A stretch of 64,000 nucleotides of DNA. It comes from Aselliscus stoliczkanus (taxonomy: Eukaryota; Chordata; Mammalia; Chiroptera; Hipposideridae). This document shows, piece by piece, positions 23,515 to 33,533 of this stretch. Positions within the stretch are counted from its first letter, which is position 1. Each line of letters opens with the position of its first letter. The stretch spans positions 183,201,678 to 183,265,677 of the forward strand of contig CM066728.1 in the NCBI GenBank assembly GCA_033961575.1, given 5' to 3'. The notes under the pieces were generated by a model. The model saw only the letters and a program-made list of their open reading frames with translations, made no database searches and was not told where the DNA came from. The position numbers and the translations under genes were made by a program.

Positions 23515-24200
23515 AGGTCTTGCCTGCTTATATTCAAGCCAGACAAGACATGAACAGGAGGTTGCAGCAAAAAAGGTAAAAGTTTATTTAAGGAATTGGT
23601 GCCAAGCCTGGAAACACAGGTGAGCTAGTACTCTCAAAACCTGGCTCCCCAATGGCCTCTAGCAGCTAGGTTATATAAGGGGAAAATCATTAATCATGGT
23701 TACTGTGGGAGTTGGGGTTATGGACTCTACTGATTGATTGGCTGGGGCTAAGGCAGGGAGCAGTTGGTCATGGCTCAGGTCCTGGTGTCAGTCGTGGCCC
23801 TGTTCTGTCTGGTTCCAGGGGATGGGTCCCTGGGGCCATTCTGTGTTCTGTCCAGTTCCCAGGGGAAGGCGCCCTAGGGCCATTCTGCTTTCATGAGTCT
23901 GGAGCTGAAACATAACTGAGGCCAAGGTGTTATCTTTGTTTGACTAAAACCTTATTCTAATTGGAGGTTTGGTTATTGTATCTTGATTATGATTCATAGA
24001 CCTGAAGCTTTATTCTTAAGTGAGTTTGATGCTGACCAGAACTTAGTGTCCCCAGGGCTCAATGATGAAAGAGAATGGACCCAGTTCTATCAGACTAAAC
24101 AAAAGTAGCTTGGATTAAAGCAAAATTCATGCTAAAGACATGAAGCGCATGTGTGGTTACAGTTGTAGAGTCCTAGTGACCCTCCCGCAGCTATAGTGAT
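23515..24200 (-). mobile_element. Probable antisense LTR, boundaries unclear
   Basis: On the minus strand there is an AATAAA signal (plus-strand TTTATT at ~23,583-23,589) and, ~85 bases upstream in sense, a TATA-like TTATATAA (~23,671). The region is GC-richer than the surrounding L1 and MaLR text, with CCAGGGG/CCCTGGGG repeats at 23,810-23,880. I could not fix TG…CA ends or a target duplication, so the LTR call rests on signal layout and composition only. The 67-residue frame at 23,712-23,915 is unsupported as a gene. Confidence 0.45.
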
Positions 24201-24227
24201 CCTCTTTCAGCTATAGAAAATCTTACT

Positions 24228-24640
24228 TCCTTTGTGCTGTAACAAATTATCACAAACTGGATGGCTTAAAACAATAGAAGTGTATTTTCTCACAGTTCTG
24301 GAGGCTAGAAGTTGGAAATCAAGGTGTTGGCAGGGTTGGTTTATTTTGGAGACTCTGGGGGATAATCTGTTCCATGTCTCCTCATAGCTTCTGGTGGTTG
24401 CCAGAAATTCTTGGCCTTCTTTAGCTTATAGATGAATCACTCCAGTCTCTGCCTCCATCTTCGCATGGCATGTTCCTCTTTGTGTTTCTGTTGTTTACCC
24501 GGTCTTCTTACAAGAACATTAGTGATTGGATTTAGTACCAGCTCCAATCTAGTGCAATCTCATCTTAAATCGATTACATCTGCTAAGACTATTTCCAAAT
24601 AAGGTCAAAGTCACAGGTACCAGAAATTAGGAATTCAGCA
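24228..24640 (-). mobile_element. MaLR-type LTR remnant (MLT1-like), antisense
   Basis: The plus strand reads 'GCTGTAACAAATTATCACAA', 'TGGATGGCTTAAAACAATAG', 'CTCACAGTTCTGGAGGCTAG', 'CACTCCAGTCTCTGCCTCCA' and 'ATTTCCAAATAAGGTCAAAG', the well-known order of an MLT1 LTR read backwards. Non-coding. Boundaries are approximate. Confidence 0.82.
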
Positions 24641-24673
24641 TATTTGTTTTTATTTTGTGATGGGGGAGAAGAT

Positions 24674-25070
24674 ATATTAGTTTTTTTCTTGTTGCCATAA
24701 CAAAATACCATATACTGGGTGGTTTAAACAATGGAAATTTAATTTCTCGCAGTTCTGGAGGCTGGAAGTCCAAGGTCAAGGTGTCCACAAGATTGGTTTC
24801 TTCTAATCTTGTGGACACCTTGACTGTTTGGTTTGCAGATGACCACTCTCTTGTCGCCTTTGCACATGGTTGTCCCTCTGTGCACACACATTCCTGGTGT
24901 CTTTCTGTATGTCCAAGGATACCTGTGAGATTGGATTAAGGCCCACCCTAACAGGAGATTTTTACTTAATCACTTCTTTAAAGGCACTAACTCCAAAGTC
25001 ACATTCTGAGGTGCTGGGTTAGAGCTTTAACATATGAATTTGGGGAGGGGGCAAAATTCAGCCTACAGCA
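24674..25070 (-). mobile_element. MaLR-type LTR remnant, antisense, with internal inverted copy
   Basis: 'TTGCCATAACAAAATACCAT', 'CTGGGTGGTTTAAACAATGG' and 'AGTTCTGGAGGCTGGAAGTC' open it; 'AACATATGAATTTGGGGAGG' and 'CAGCCTACAGCA' close it. The sibling at 60,956-61,334 has the same order of words. Where the sibling reads GAGGCCTCTCTCCTTGACT, this copy has an inverted copy of its own upstream 20 bases (24,805-24,824). Confidence 0.82.
24775..24824. repeat. Perfect 20-bp inverted repeat with 10-base loop
   Basis: The arm GTCAAGGTGTCCACAAGATT (24,775-24,794) and its exact reverse complement (24,805-24,824) are separated by GGTTTCTTCT. It could form a stable hairpin. It lies inside the LTR remnant and is absent from the related copy near 61,040-61,105. 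Confidence 0.97.
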
Positions 25071-25079
25071 AGGGACACA

Positions 25080-25955
25080 GTTCATCCCAAAATTAATTGG
25101 TTATGGTGAGTCTTAGGATGATTTTCTACCCTTTGCCCAACTGCAGAGGGACAAGAAATGAATAGGACTTTTTTTGTAAAACTTTTTTTATAGTTCTATT
25201 CTTTTCTTATTCAAATCTGCCTGATGTTTATAACACATTTTAAAAAATTGTGTACTTGCTATCTTTGTGATATTTTATTTGATTTCTTTTCTTTCTGGAT
25301 GGGCCTTCATATGATTTTATTCTGTCATAAAACTCTTTTATATAAATTTTTGTTATGTATATATCATGTCCTTTGGTTATTATTATGATTGTCTTGGAAT
25401 ATATAATGTGATTTCTTTTAACTTGTGGAAGATCTGAATGTTTAATATATAAACTCTATCCTTCATAACTGGTTTGCATTTACTTCTTTCAAAAGCAAGA
25501 GCTACTACTAACCGGGTTATACCTTAGTCCCTTCTAGGATCTGTACCTTAACCTAGCAGTCCCTGGTTCATACCCATGACCTTCGGGTTAAAGCATTTGT
25601 CTCTTAATTGTGGTATTAATAATGTCATGCAAAAAAAAAATAATAATGTCATGCATCCATCTGGTATGTCTTTCTTTTGTGTGTGTTTACTATTCAGTAA
25701 TCAGTTTTCAGCTCAAAAGCTTATTCATTTCCCCCCTTGGATATTTTTTACTTCTTGGGAGTTTATCAATATATGTTTTATGCAGCATTAGCTGTTTGGT
25801 AACACAGGGACTTTTCAGAATATTTAATCTATCAAATCTCAAAGAGTGGAAGTCTTCAGTAATATATTTTGTAATATTTTCATATGCATTCACATAGATG
25901 TACCTCTGTCTTCCTATGTTTGCATATACTAAATTTTAAGGGTCTAATTTTTAAA
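25080..25955. other. AT-rich single-copy DNA
   Basis: No supported feature. Overlapping frames at 25,576-25,897 on both strands are low-complexity. A short direct repeat (AATAATGTCATGCA, ~25,617 and ~25,643) flanks an A-run. Confidence 0.4.
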
Positions 25956-25959
25956 AAAA

Positions 25960-26175
25960 TTTACACCATTACTTACAGATATAAAGACTATTTCCAATTA
26001 CTAACTATTTCTCATAGTGTGCAGTGAGCATCATTGTGCCTGAATCTCTATAAACTTGAGTTAGTATATACTTGTAGGATACATTTCTAAAAGTGGAATT
26101 GCTGGGTGAAAGGCATTTTGAAAGTTTTTGGTACACATTTTCTGACAAATTTAAATGATATTAGTAAACATAAAG
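25960..26175 (-). mobile_element. Old LINE-1 3' fragment, antisense
   Basis: 'TACATTTCTAAAAGTGGAAT', 'TGCTGGGTGAAAGGCATTTT' and 'TTTTTGGTACACATTTTCTG' are characteristic antisense L1 3'-region words. Confidence 0.6.
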
Positions 26176-26339
26176 TATGTTTCTAACGTTTTATATTTTA
26201 TTAATATTTATATATTTTAAAAGTTGTTCTGTATGATTTCCTATGTTATCAGTATTTTTCCTTCAATGACAGTAGAATCTGGTGTCTATGGGACATTTTG
26301 TAAGAAGGCAAGTTGTACAGAAAGAGTTTAGTACATGGG

Positions 26340-26490
26340 TCATCTTGGCTTTGCCATGCATTTGTTTTTTGACTTTGGATAAGTTAGGTTACCTTCTTGG
26401 CTCTCTATATCCTTATACAGAAACTGAAGATGTTGAAGTAGAACAGGGGTTATTAAATTTTATTGCAAGGATAAAAAATAGATCTAATGG
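26340..26490 (+). repeat. Possible MIR fragment
   Basis: 'TTTTTTGACTTTGGATAAGT' and 'ATCCTTATACAGAAACTGAA' follow the MIR core order but are strongly diverged. Confidence 0.35.
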
Positions 26491-26499
26491 GTAGTGCTT

Positions 26500-27160
26500 T
26501 GGAATCCCTACTCCTAATTTAAGCAAGGTAGCTGTGCTTTAATCTTTTTTTTAGACATGAAAAGTACTGAGAAAGATTTCATTTGGGAAACAAAAAAGGT
26601 TTTGCAATTAAGAGTAGTTTAAAATCTTTTGCTTAGATGGATCTAAAGTGATTTCCAGTTCTAGAATTTTGTGACTTATGATTCTGTACATCCTTTTGAG
26701 TTGTTGAATTTTCCCAGTATTTGAACTCCTCTGATGGCTCCTGTTATTTATTTTTCTTTCTCTCCATTCAGTGCAAAAATAAATGCAGTTATTTAGACAA
26801 AAATAAGAAGAGAGCTGTTTCTTTCTCTAATCTCTTCTCTGAGCTTTATTTCTGTTTTTGATTGAGAATGTTTCTGTCTCAACTAACTTTTTTTTTTCTG
26901 AAAAAGTTAAACAATTTTGACTACTTTTAATTTAATATTCTTTATAGTTAGACTGAATTTAAATATAGAACACAGTTTTTTCTATCTTCTCTTTCTTGAT
27001 TTTCTTTAGTGCATATCCATAGCCCGTGTGTTGGTCATTTTCTACAGGAATGCTTCTATTCTCATCCTCATCTGTTTCCAAGCTCCACCGGACTCTCCTA
27101 TACTCAGTATTGAATACCATCATCACATTTCTTTTGTGTGAACACTACTTCTACCATGAT

Positions 27161-27196
<36 letters not shown>

Positions 27197-27865
27197 ATTT
27201 CTGTGAAAAACTCTAATTACCTTAGGCACAAGAACAAAACTCTTGGTTTAAATCTCTTAATCAGGCTTTCTCAAAATAGCCACTGAGGCAAACTGACTCA
27301 TTCTCCCATGTGCCTGATTATCCATCTCAGAATTTTTGAAGTTCATGCAATTTACATCTATGTTAAGAACTTCTGCACCTCTGCAATTTCTACTTTCCTC
27401 ACTGCTAAAATGTAACCTTCTCAGGAAGTTTCCTCCTACTTACTAGGGAGGAAATGTTTCTTTTCTCTTATTGCAGGCAAAGTACTTGTACTTTGTCTAT
27501 AATGAGAAAACAATGAAACTTTATGGAAATCATCTTCAGTAAGGCTGCATTTGTAATACGCATACTTTTACCTACACTGAGCTGAAGTTTGACTATGTTA
27601 CCTCTCAAGAGAAATTTACTGGGGAAATGGAATAATTAAGATCACAGGAGATATACATATGCAGATAATACATGCCTCCCCGCAAAACATATTTTGAAAA
27701 GTTTTTATGATTGAAAAGTCTTGTTTCTACCTTACATGAGAATCTGTTAAAATAATTAAATATATTTAAGAATATTTGAGAATATTTTCTGTAATTTAGA
27801 GTTATCTTTCCTTGATCTGAATAGTGCTTTACTAGTATACACTATAGCTTACTTTACTAATGAAA
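26500..27865. other. Single-copy DNA with a 32-base poly-T tract
   Basis: Mostly unremarkable AT-rich sequence. The T run at ~27,164-27,195 has no attached SINE or L1 body. The 86-residue frame at 27,026-27,286 crosses it and is not a gene. Confidence 0.5.
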
Positions 27866-27869
27866 AATC

Positions 27870-28300
27870 TAGGTGGCCTAACAATAGTGGAGGCCGTGGT
27901 ACACCCCTCAAATCCCCCTTTTGAACCGAAGGGCCCATTCCCAAGCTGTTAGAAATGGTGGTGGCTGAAGAGCCCCAGAGAGTCCCTCTCTGAGAACTGC
28001 CCTCAACTAAAAAGTGTCATCTTGACTAAGGTCACATCCCCTCTTTGGGGGTAGCCTACACCCAGTGCCTGCTCCAATGAAAGTAAAATAAAAACCTGCC
28101 CTAATAAAAACCTGGCCCGCTTGCCTGAACTTGGGACAACTGTGATGGGCCATCCCAGCTCCAGAGGTCACAAAAGGTCTGGCTGAGGCCTCTGCTGAGA
28201 CAGCACTGACCCTTAACTTGTCCTTTCCTTCCAGCTTCACTCCCCAACAGGCACTGTTCCCAAGTGACTGCTTAGTAACATTTCTGCATACTTAATCTTG
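27870..28300. other. GC-richer unclassified segment, repeat-like
   Basis: A block with C-rich wording (CCCCTCAAATCCCCC, CCCCTCTTTGGGGGTAGCC) and two AATAAAAACCTG words at ~28,087 and ~28,104. It stands out from the AT-rich surroundings. The 77-residue minus frame at 28,007-28,240 has no recognisable motif. It could be an old LTR or DNA-transposon fragment; I cannot name it. Confidence 0.35.
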
Positions 28301-28329
28301 AAAAAAAGAGAGAGAGAAAAAAAGCCAAT

Positions 28330-28530
28330 ATTTCAACAAATCTTTCTACTTCCCAGGCATTGTGCTAAGGACCTCAGATTCATTAAATCATCTAATCCCA
28401 CAACATTATGAGGCAGATATTATTATCTTTATTTTCAAATGAGTAGATTCACCCTAGAGGAATTACATATTTTTTTTTAAGTCCTGCAGCTACTAGTGGT
28501 AGAGCCAGGATTTGAAACTATGTCCACTAC
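28330..28530 (-). repeat. MIR SINE, antisense
   Basis: Order: CAGGCATTGTGCTAAGGACC, 'CCCACAACATTATGAGGCAG', ATTATTATCTTTATTTTCAA and 'GGTAGAGCCAGGATTTGAAA'. This is the MIR core read on the minus strand. Confidence 0.85.
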
Positions 28531-28764
28531 ATTGTTACAGAGAATACACTTTTAATGACTCAGCCATGCTGCTGCCTGCACCTCCAGCACATGTACTGAA
28601 TCCCTGGAAGGGCACAGCTGGATGGAGAACTATTTAAGTATTGTGGCAGTGAAGACTAATGAGCAGGTTTTGAAAATCAGATTTTGCTCCATATTTATAT
28701 TGTGAGAAGACATCATTTTTGGTAAAATGTTTTGTTTTGTATTTTTCTGGTAAAAACCATCTAT

Positions 28765-29204
28765 TTTTTTTTTATTAAAGATTTTATTGGAGAATTAGGG
28801 GAGGGTAACAGAGTTGAGGAATCTGGGAAGGGGAACAGACAAGTTGCTGTCCTTTTGTTCTTCAGTCTAGTTGTGGAGGACATTGCTTCTCTGGCCTATG
28901 TTGGTATTATCATTGTGCTCTTCCCAGGTGAGTCACCTTGGTCACCATCCACTGGACAGCTGCTCCTGAGCGCTCTTGGCAGCTTACAGCAGCTGCCAGC
29001 CACTCACTGTAGCCTATGGCAGCCCACTGCATCAGGGGCTGCAACCTACGTTGTCGCCGGTGACTCATGGCAGCCCAGCTCCAGGTGGAGCTGTTGTTCA
29101 CCATCTTAGCTGTAGAGGGTAGTGTCACTGGCCCTCATATGAGGGATCCGAACCAGGCCCCTGCTGCAACTCTTAACCAACCAACGTGCCACTCAGCCAG
29201 CCCC
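28765..29204 (-). mobile_element. Long-form SINE, antisense
   Basis: TTAAAGATTTTATTGGAGAA, the GGGGAACAG repeats and 'GTTGTGGAGGACATTGCTTC' lead to a CACTCAGCCAGCCCC terminus. Target copies AAAAACCATC (28,752) and AAAACCATCATTT (29,205). The minus strand carries AATAAA before the A tail. The frame at 28,732-29,109 is the recurrent antisense frame of the family. Confidence 0.92.
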
Positions 29205-29223
29205 AAAACCATCATTTTGTGTT

Positions 29224-29357
29224 TTATTTTTTTAGCTGAGCCATCCTATCACCTGCTGGCAGCTCAGCTCAGGCTGGGCATCGAACTGCTGTTGCTCACA
29301 GCTCAGCTCGTGCTCTTGAGCAAGCTCTTAACCAACTGAGCCACTCAGCCGGCCCCC
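29224..29357 (-). mobile_element. SINE head fragment inserted beside the previous copy
   Basis: TTTATTTTTTTAGCTGAGCC, two GCAGCTCAGCTC-like words and 'ACCAACTGAGCCACTCAGCC' then GGCCCCC. It is followed by a third copy of the same target (AAAACCATCATTTTTAAG at 29,358), so two insertions share one site. Confidence 0.85.
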
Positions 29358-29549
29358 AAAACCATCATTTTTAAGTTAATATACAATACTATGTCTAGAT
29401 GTTGGGTACAACTGAAGTCTTGTCTCTGATGCAAAAGAATGTGAAAATTAATTACAGGAGAGGAAATTCAAGCCCACTCACTACCTGACATTAATAAAGG
29501 CTGATTTTTGTTGTAATCAACCACTGATGTGCTAATAGAATTCTAATTA

Positions 29550-29849
29550 ATGGATTTACTAATTGTCCCTATTTTAGAATTAACTGCCATTCCATACATA
29601 ACTTGTGACAAAAAAAAGCATGGCACAATCAAAAATACAGATTGTTTGCTGGTTTTAAATACATTTCCAACCAAACTGGACCAGCTACAAGACACAACTG
29701 ATTTTGCCTACTACAAAGAAATTGACTTTATAGAGTTAAGAAATTCAACTGAAAATTCTTTTCTTCAATGGGCACAGATTATGTTTTATATTAGAGAACT
29801 TGACAAAGTAGAAGACCTGTGTATTAAGTTGCTTCTTTTATGTATGTGA
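29550..29849 (+). other. Unexplained 99-codon open frame, possible 3'-terminal exon
   Basis: The frame is open from 29,550 to a TGA at 29,847-29,849 in non-repeat DNA. Inside it at ~29,560-29,578 is a pyrimidine-rich stretch ending CCCTATTTTAG, which could act as a splice acceptor. An AATAAA lies 30-40 bases past the stop (~29,880). The product is moderately charged after residue 40 (…YYKEIDFIELRNST…, …IRELDKVEDLC…), unlike the low-complexity chance frames nearby. I recognise no family. Base composition is AT-rich and a chance frame remains the default. Confidence 0.22.
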
Positions 29850-29904
29850 AACAATATTGATATTTATATATGTTCTGTAATAAAAATACTTTATATTTGT
29901 ATAG

Positions 29905-30075
29905 CATTGCTGAGTTTTCACAAATATTATCTCATATAATGCTTATCATAATTGTGAGGTAATTGGGGTAGGTGTTGTTAATGTCATTTTCTAGTCATGT
30001 AAGCTGAGTTTAGATTAATTGATTTGCTCAGATGGCTGAGATAAGAGTTCATCTGACCAATGCTTATTTTCTATA
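29905..30075 (-). repeat. MIR-like fragment, antisense
   Basis: 'CACAAATATTATCTCATATA', 'TTATCATAATTGTGAGGTAA' and 'GATTTGCTCAGATGGCTGAG' follow the antisense MIR order with heavy divergence. Confidence 0.55.
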
Positions 30076-30079
30076 CTAA

Positions 30080-30560
30080 GACGAACATATTAAATTATGA
30101 GGTTTTTTTCCTTCTTTCTGAAATAATGATTTCTATCAATATTTTAAATTTTTTTAATAACTTCAAAGGAATATTCTAGGAACAGATATATGCTGATGAA
30201 TGAACAGGTGTCTAATCTAAAATATAGTTTCTTCAGTTTTACTTTATTCTCTTTTGTTAAAACTCAAGTAGATTAAGTAATTTAGAAATTAGATATAAGA
30301 GGGATTCCATGTGGACTGCTATTCTGACCTACTCTCTCTGCTTTTCTGTGCTTTTATCTGTGCATTTGCATGGGGGCGAATTCTGGTGTGAGTCCACAGA
30401 TGATAACAGTAAAGACTGCTTCCAGAGGTTGGGAGATGGTGCAAATGTGATACATTTTTCATTTTAAATTATAAATATTCATATATGGAGGCAACTACTA
30501 ATTAAAGAAGAAAAGAAAAAGCTAAAAATCACCTCTGGAAATGGGTCTGGAAGTAAGGGT
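30080..30560. other. AT-rich single-copy DNA
   Basis: Nothing recognisable lies between the MIR-like fragment and the LTR. Confidence 0.4.
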
Positions 30561-30568
30561 AGGAGGAG

Positions 30569-31563
30569 TGTTGTCCGAGAGTGGGCCTTTCTCGGCGCAG
30601 AGTCCAGATCCTTGGCAACTCGAGCAAAGAATTGAACGAGATACCAGAATAAAGCAGTAGAATAAGTAGTTTATTAGAAAAGATAGTACATTTAGAAATA
30701 GAAGTAGACCTGAGTACTAGAGGATGGCTCAAGGGCCCATTACCAAAGAGTGTGGAGGGGGCACATGCAAAGGTGAGGCTTAAAGGGAAGAAGCGGTAAA
30801 AAGGAGCAGGGAAAAAGCAGTAGCAGCCGTGTTTCCCTCCCAGGACTTGGGGTTTTTATCCTTTTTCTCCAGGATGGGCTATTCTTCCTGGGCGTAGGTG
30901 TGAGTGACTGGTCTGCTCTAGTTGGATATTTTGTGTGCACTTGCTCTTCCTGCAGGGGTAGGTAATTACAATACAATGGGGAGTTTTGGGTGGAGAGGGG
31001 AAGTGCCTTAGAAGGTTGCACTCTGTGGGATGTGTAGTAATGCAGGAATGCAGAGACCCAATGCCTGCCTCTAAATGCCTGTCTAGTTTCTCCTTGAGAG
31101 ACGTGATCCCCATAAAATCTCTATGGGAAGCTGAGGGACAGGAGGTCTCTTCTTCTGTATCTGCTTCCTGCTGGGCAGGGGCGTAGAGCTGTCCCTGCCT
31201 ATTGGGGTTCACGGAACTTCACCCTAGCTGGTCTCAGATGAAAGGAAGGGGTCTCAAGCTCCACCTGGAAGACCGCATTGGCTTTTTTGTTTGTTGAGGT
31301 CAATCCCCTGCATCCTTAAGGCTCCTGAATGAGGACAAAAATATAAATCTGTTAGGTTATGGAACTTGTGGCTATTCAGTCCATCACTCAGGTGGAGTCA
31401 GTTGGACACAGAATGGGTTTGACATTTAGCTTCCTGGCCTTGGGGATATTAGGAAGTCTCAGGCTTTCAACTAGTTATCTGAAGCAGGGGTAGGAGACTT
31501 AGAAAAGAAAATATTAAAGTTTTTCAGTGGTGGGGGTTGGTACTGCTCAGTTGGCCGGTAACA
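30569..31563 (-). mobile_element. Solo LTR of an endogenous retrovirus, antisense (995 bp)
   Basis: The plus strand opens TGTTGTCCGAG and closes GGCCGGTAACA, i.e. TG…CA ends with a TGTT/AACA inverted terminus. Both sides carry GGAGGAG (30,562-30,568; 31,564-31,570), though the period-3 motif may inflate the apparent duplication. On the minus strand there is a TATA-like GGATAAAAACC (~30,850-30,862) and an AATAAA (plus TTTATT, 30,670-30,675), giving a U3-R-U5 order. No gag, pol or env sequence adjoins it. Frames on both strands at 30,740-31,212 are LTR translations. Probably gamma-like (class I) by layout; uncertain. Confidence 0.72.
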
Positions 31564-31940
31564 GGAGGAGCAAGAGGATTAACCATAGGAAAGTGTTTAT
31601 CCTCTCGGGGCCCTTCACTTCATAGAGCAGACGTCAGCACTTTTTTGATTATAGAGAGCAATAGTATTTTTCATGCATATCTTAAAGATTTTTATTAAAT
31701 TATAACTAACATACAATTTATATTAGTTTCAGGGGTACACCATAGTTGTTCAACATTTATAGACCTAAAGAAATGATTACCATGATAAGTCCAGCAACCA
31801 TCTGACACCGTGCCACGCTATCACTATATTATTGACTATATTCCCCATGACTTACTTGTTTTATACAGGGAAATTTGAACCTCTTATTCTCCTCCATCTT
31901 TTTCCTCCTTTAAAAATTTTTTAAATTACAATTGACATTC

Positions 31941-32809
31941 TGTTGGGGGCCGACAGCATCCTGGTGTCTGACAAGGCCACATTGCAATAAAGATCCACCC
32001 TCAGCACTGGATGTCTGGGATGCTGCCTTATGGTTGGTCATGTAATATCCCCTGTCTCTATGAACCCATGTGCCTTTCCTCCTATAGGAGACAATATATT
32101 CACTGCATTTGTGACAAGTTCCTGTGGTACCCTGATGATAGCTGGCTGTGTAAGTCAATGACGGGGCAAGATTTCCTAAAGAAAAGGAAACTCCCTAAAA
32201 CAGGCTACAGCCCGAGGGTACCCCTGAGCTGAGATACTGGAGACTCAAGCCCCTTGGCCTATGCAGCTGTGAAAGGTTTCCTTGGAGATTAGGAGACCAA
32301 AGTCTCTCAGTCATGAGACTTCTGATAAGAGACAGCTTACTGACCATGAGGTATTTTAATTAACAGCCTTGTTTTAACTCTTTGGTTTGTACATTGCTGT
32401 AGCAACAAAAACTGAAGCTCTGACTGAGAAACAGATGTTCCCCTCTATTGCAATAATATGCAGCTCTTCGTAGGATAGAAAAAGTTTGAGACTCCTTTTG
32501 CTACTAAGTTCAAGTATATGCCCTGTAAGGAAGTCATGGTAACCAGTGTACCCTGGAAAAATACAATTAAAAAAAGGTAAAAGCTCTGAGAAAGAGAAAA
32601 ACATCCTGATCATGTGAAACATAACTTGCAACATAACTTGCAATTGAGGTAATTGTCAGAAGCCCCTATTAAAAGGGGCCAGGCTTTAATAATAAAGTGT
32701 GTGTGGCGCTCCTGTGAACCTCTTTCTGGTGTCTCCCTCCTTCTTTCTCCTCGCCGACGCCGTCCCACCCGAGGGAACCCCTGGTCCTCGCGGGGGCTGG
32801 ATCCCCGCA
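31941..32809 (+). mobile_element. Solo LTR of an endogenous retrovirus (869 bp), inside L1 3'UTR
   Basis: It opens TGTTGGGGGCC and closes GGGGCTGGATCCCCGCA. Perfect 6-bp copies of ACATTC sit at 31,935-31,940 and 32,810-32,815, and L1 3'UTR text continues across them. A TATA-like TATTAAAAGG lies at 32,668-32,677 and AATAAA at 32,691-32,696. A pyrimidine- and GC-rich U5 follows. A 6-bp duplication and this layout fit a betaretrovirus-like (class II) LTR; that class is inferred. No viral genes remain, as expected after LTR-LTR recombination. Frames at 31,910-32,859 are LTR translations. Confidence 0.85.
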
Positions 32810-33275
32810 ACATTCAGTGTTATTTTGTATTAATTTCAGGTGTACAGCAAAGTGGTTAGACGTTTATATAATTTAAGAAGTGATCCCCTGACTAGTCTAG
32901 TACCCACCTGGCACTATACATAGTTATTACCATATTATTGACTATATTCCCTATGCTTTACTTTACATCCTCATCACTATAATATCACTACCAATTTGTT
33001 CTTAATCACTTCACATTTTCACTCTGCCCCACACTGCTTTCCCATCTTTCATCCTTATAAATCCAGTATGCATCTGACATCATACAAAGTTATTACAATA
33101 TTCTTGACTGTGTTCATTATGCTATATCCTATATCCCCATGACTACTGTGTAACAACCAATTTGTACTTTTTAATCCTTTCCCCATTTCCCCTCTAATCT
33201 CTACTCTCCAACCCCCTCCCACGTGGCAACCATCAAAATGTTCTCTATGAGATTATTTCTGTTTTGTTTGTATGT

Positions 33276-33533
33276 TTATTTGTTCTTTAGATTCCCCTTA
33301 GATGCACATTGCATCTGTCTTTCTCTGTCTGACAATCCACTCAGCACAGCACCCTGCAGGTCCATCCATGCCACTGAAGATGGCGGGAACCCATCTCTTT
33401 CCAAGGCTGAGCAATATTCCATTGTATATGTATACTGCCTCCTCTTCATCCATTCATTTATCAATGGACACCCAGGCTGCCTCCACATCTTGGCCATTGT
33501 AAACAATGCTGCAGTGAACATATGATTGCACAT
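33276..33533 (-). pseudogene. LINE-1 ORF2 C-terminal remnant
   Basis: An 85-residue minus-strand frame with YTMEYCSALER and VAWMDLQGAVLSGLSDRERQ, the recognisable end of L1 ORF2p in laurasiatherian-type elements. It is cut off upstream by the deletion junction at ~33,588 and has no endonuclease or reverse-transcriptase portion in frame. Confidence 0.7.

Noticed and set aside
27164..27195. Poly-T run as the tail of an antisense SINE
   Set aside because: No GAGGGCAGTG block or GGCCGGCC terminus follows, and no target duplication is visible.
30740..31212. Two overlapping frames of 93 and 118 residues
   Set aside because: They lie wholly inside the minus-strand solo LTR and match no retroviral protein.
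33276..33533. Independent small gene
   Set aside because: The residues match the C-terminal end of L1 ORF2, in the expected place in the antisense L1.
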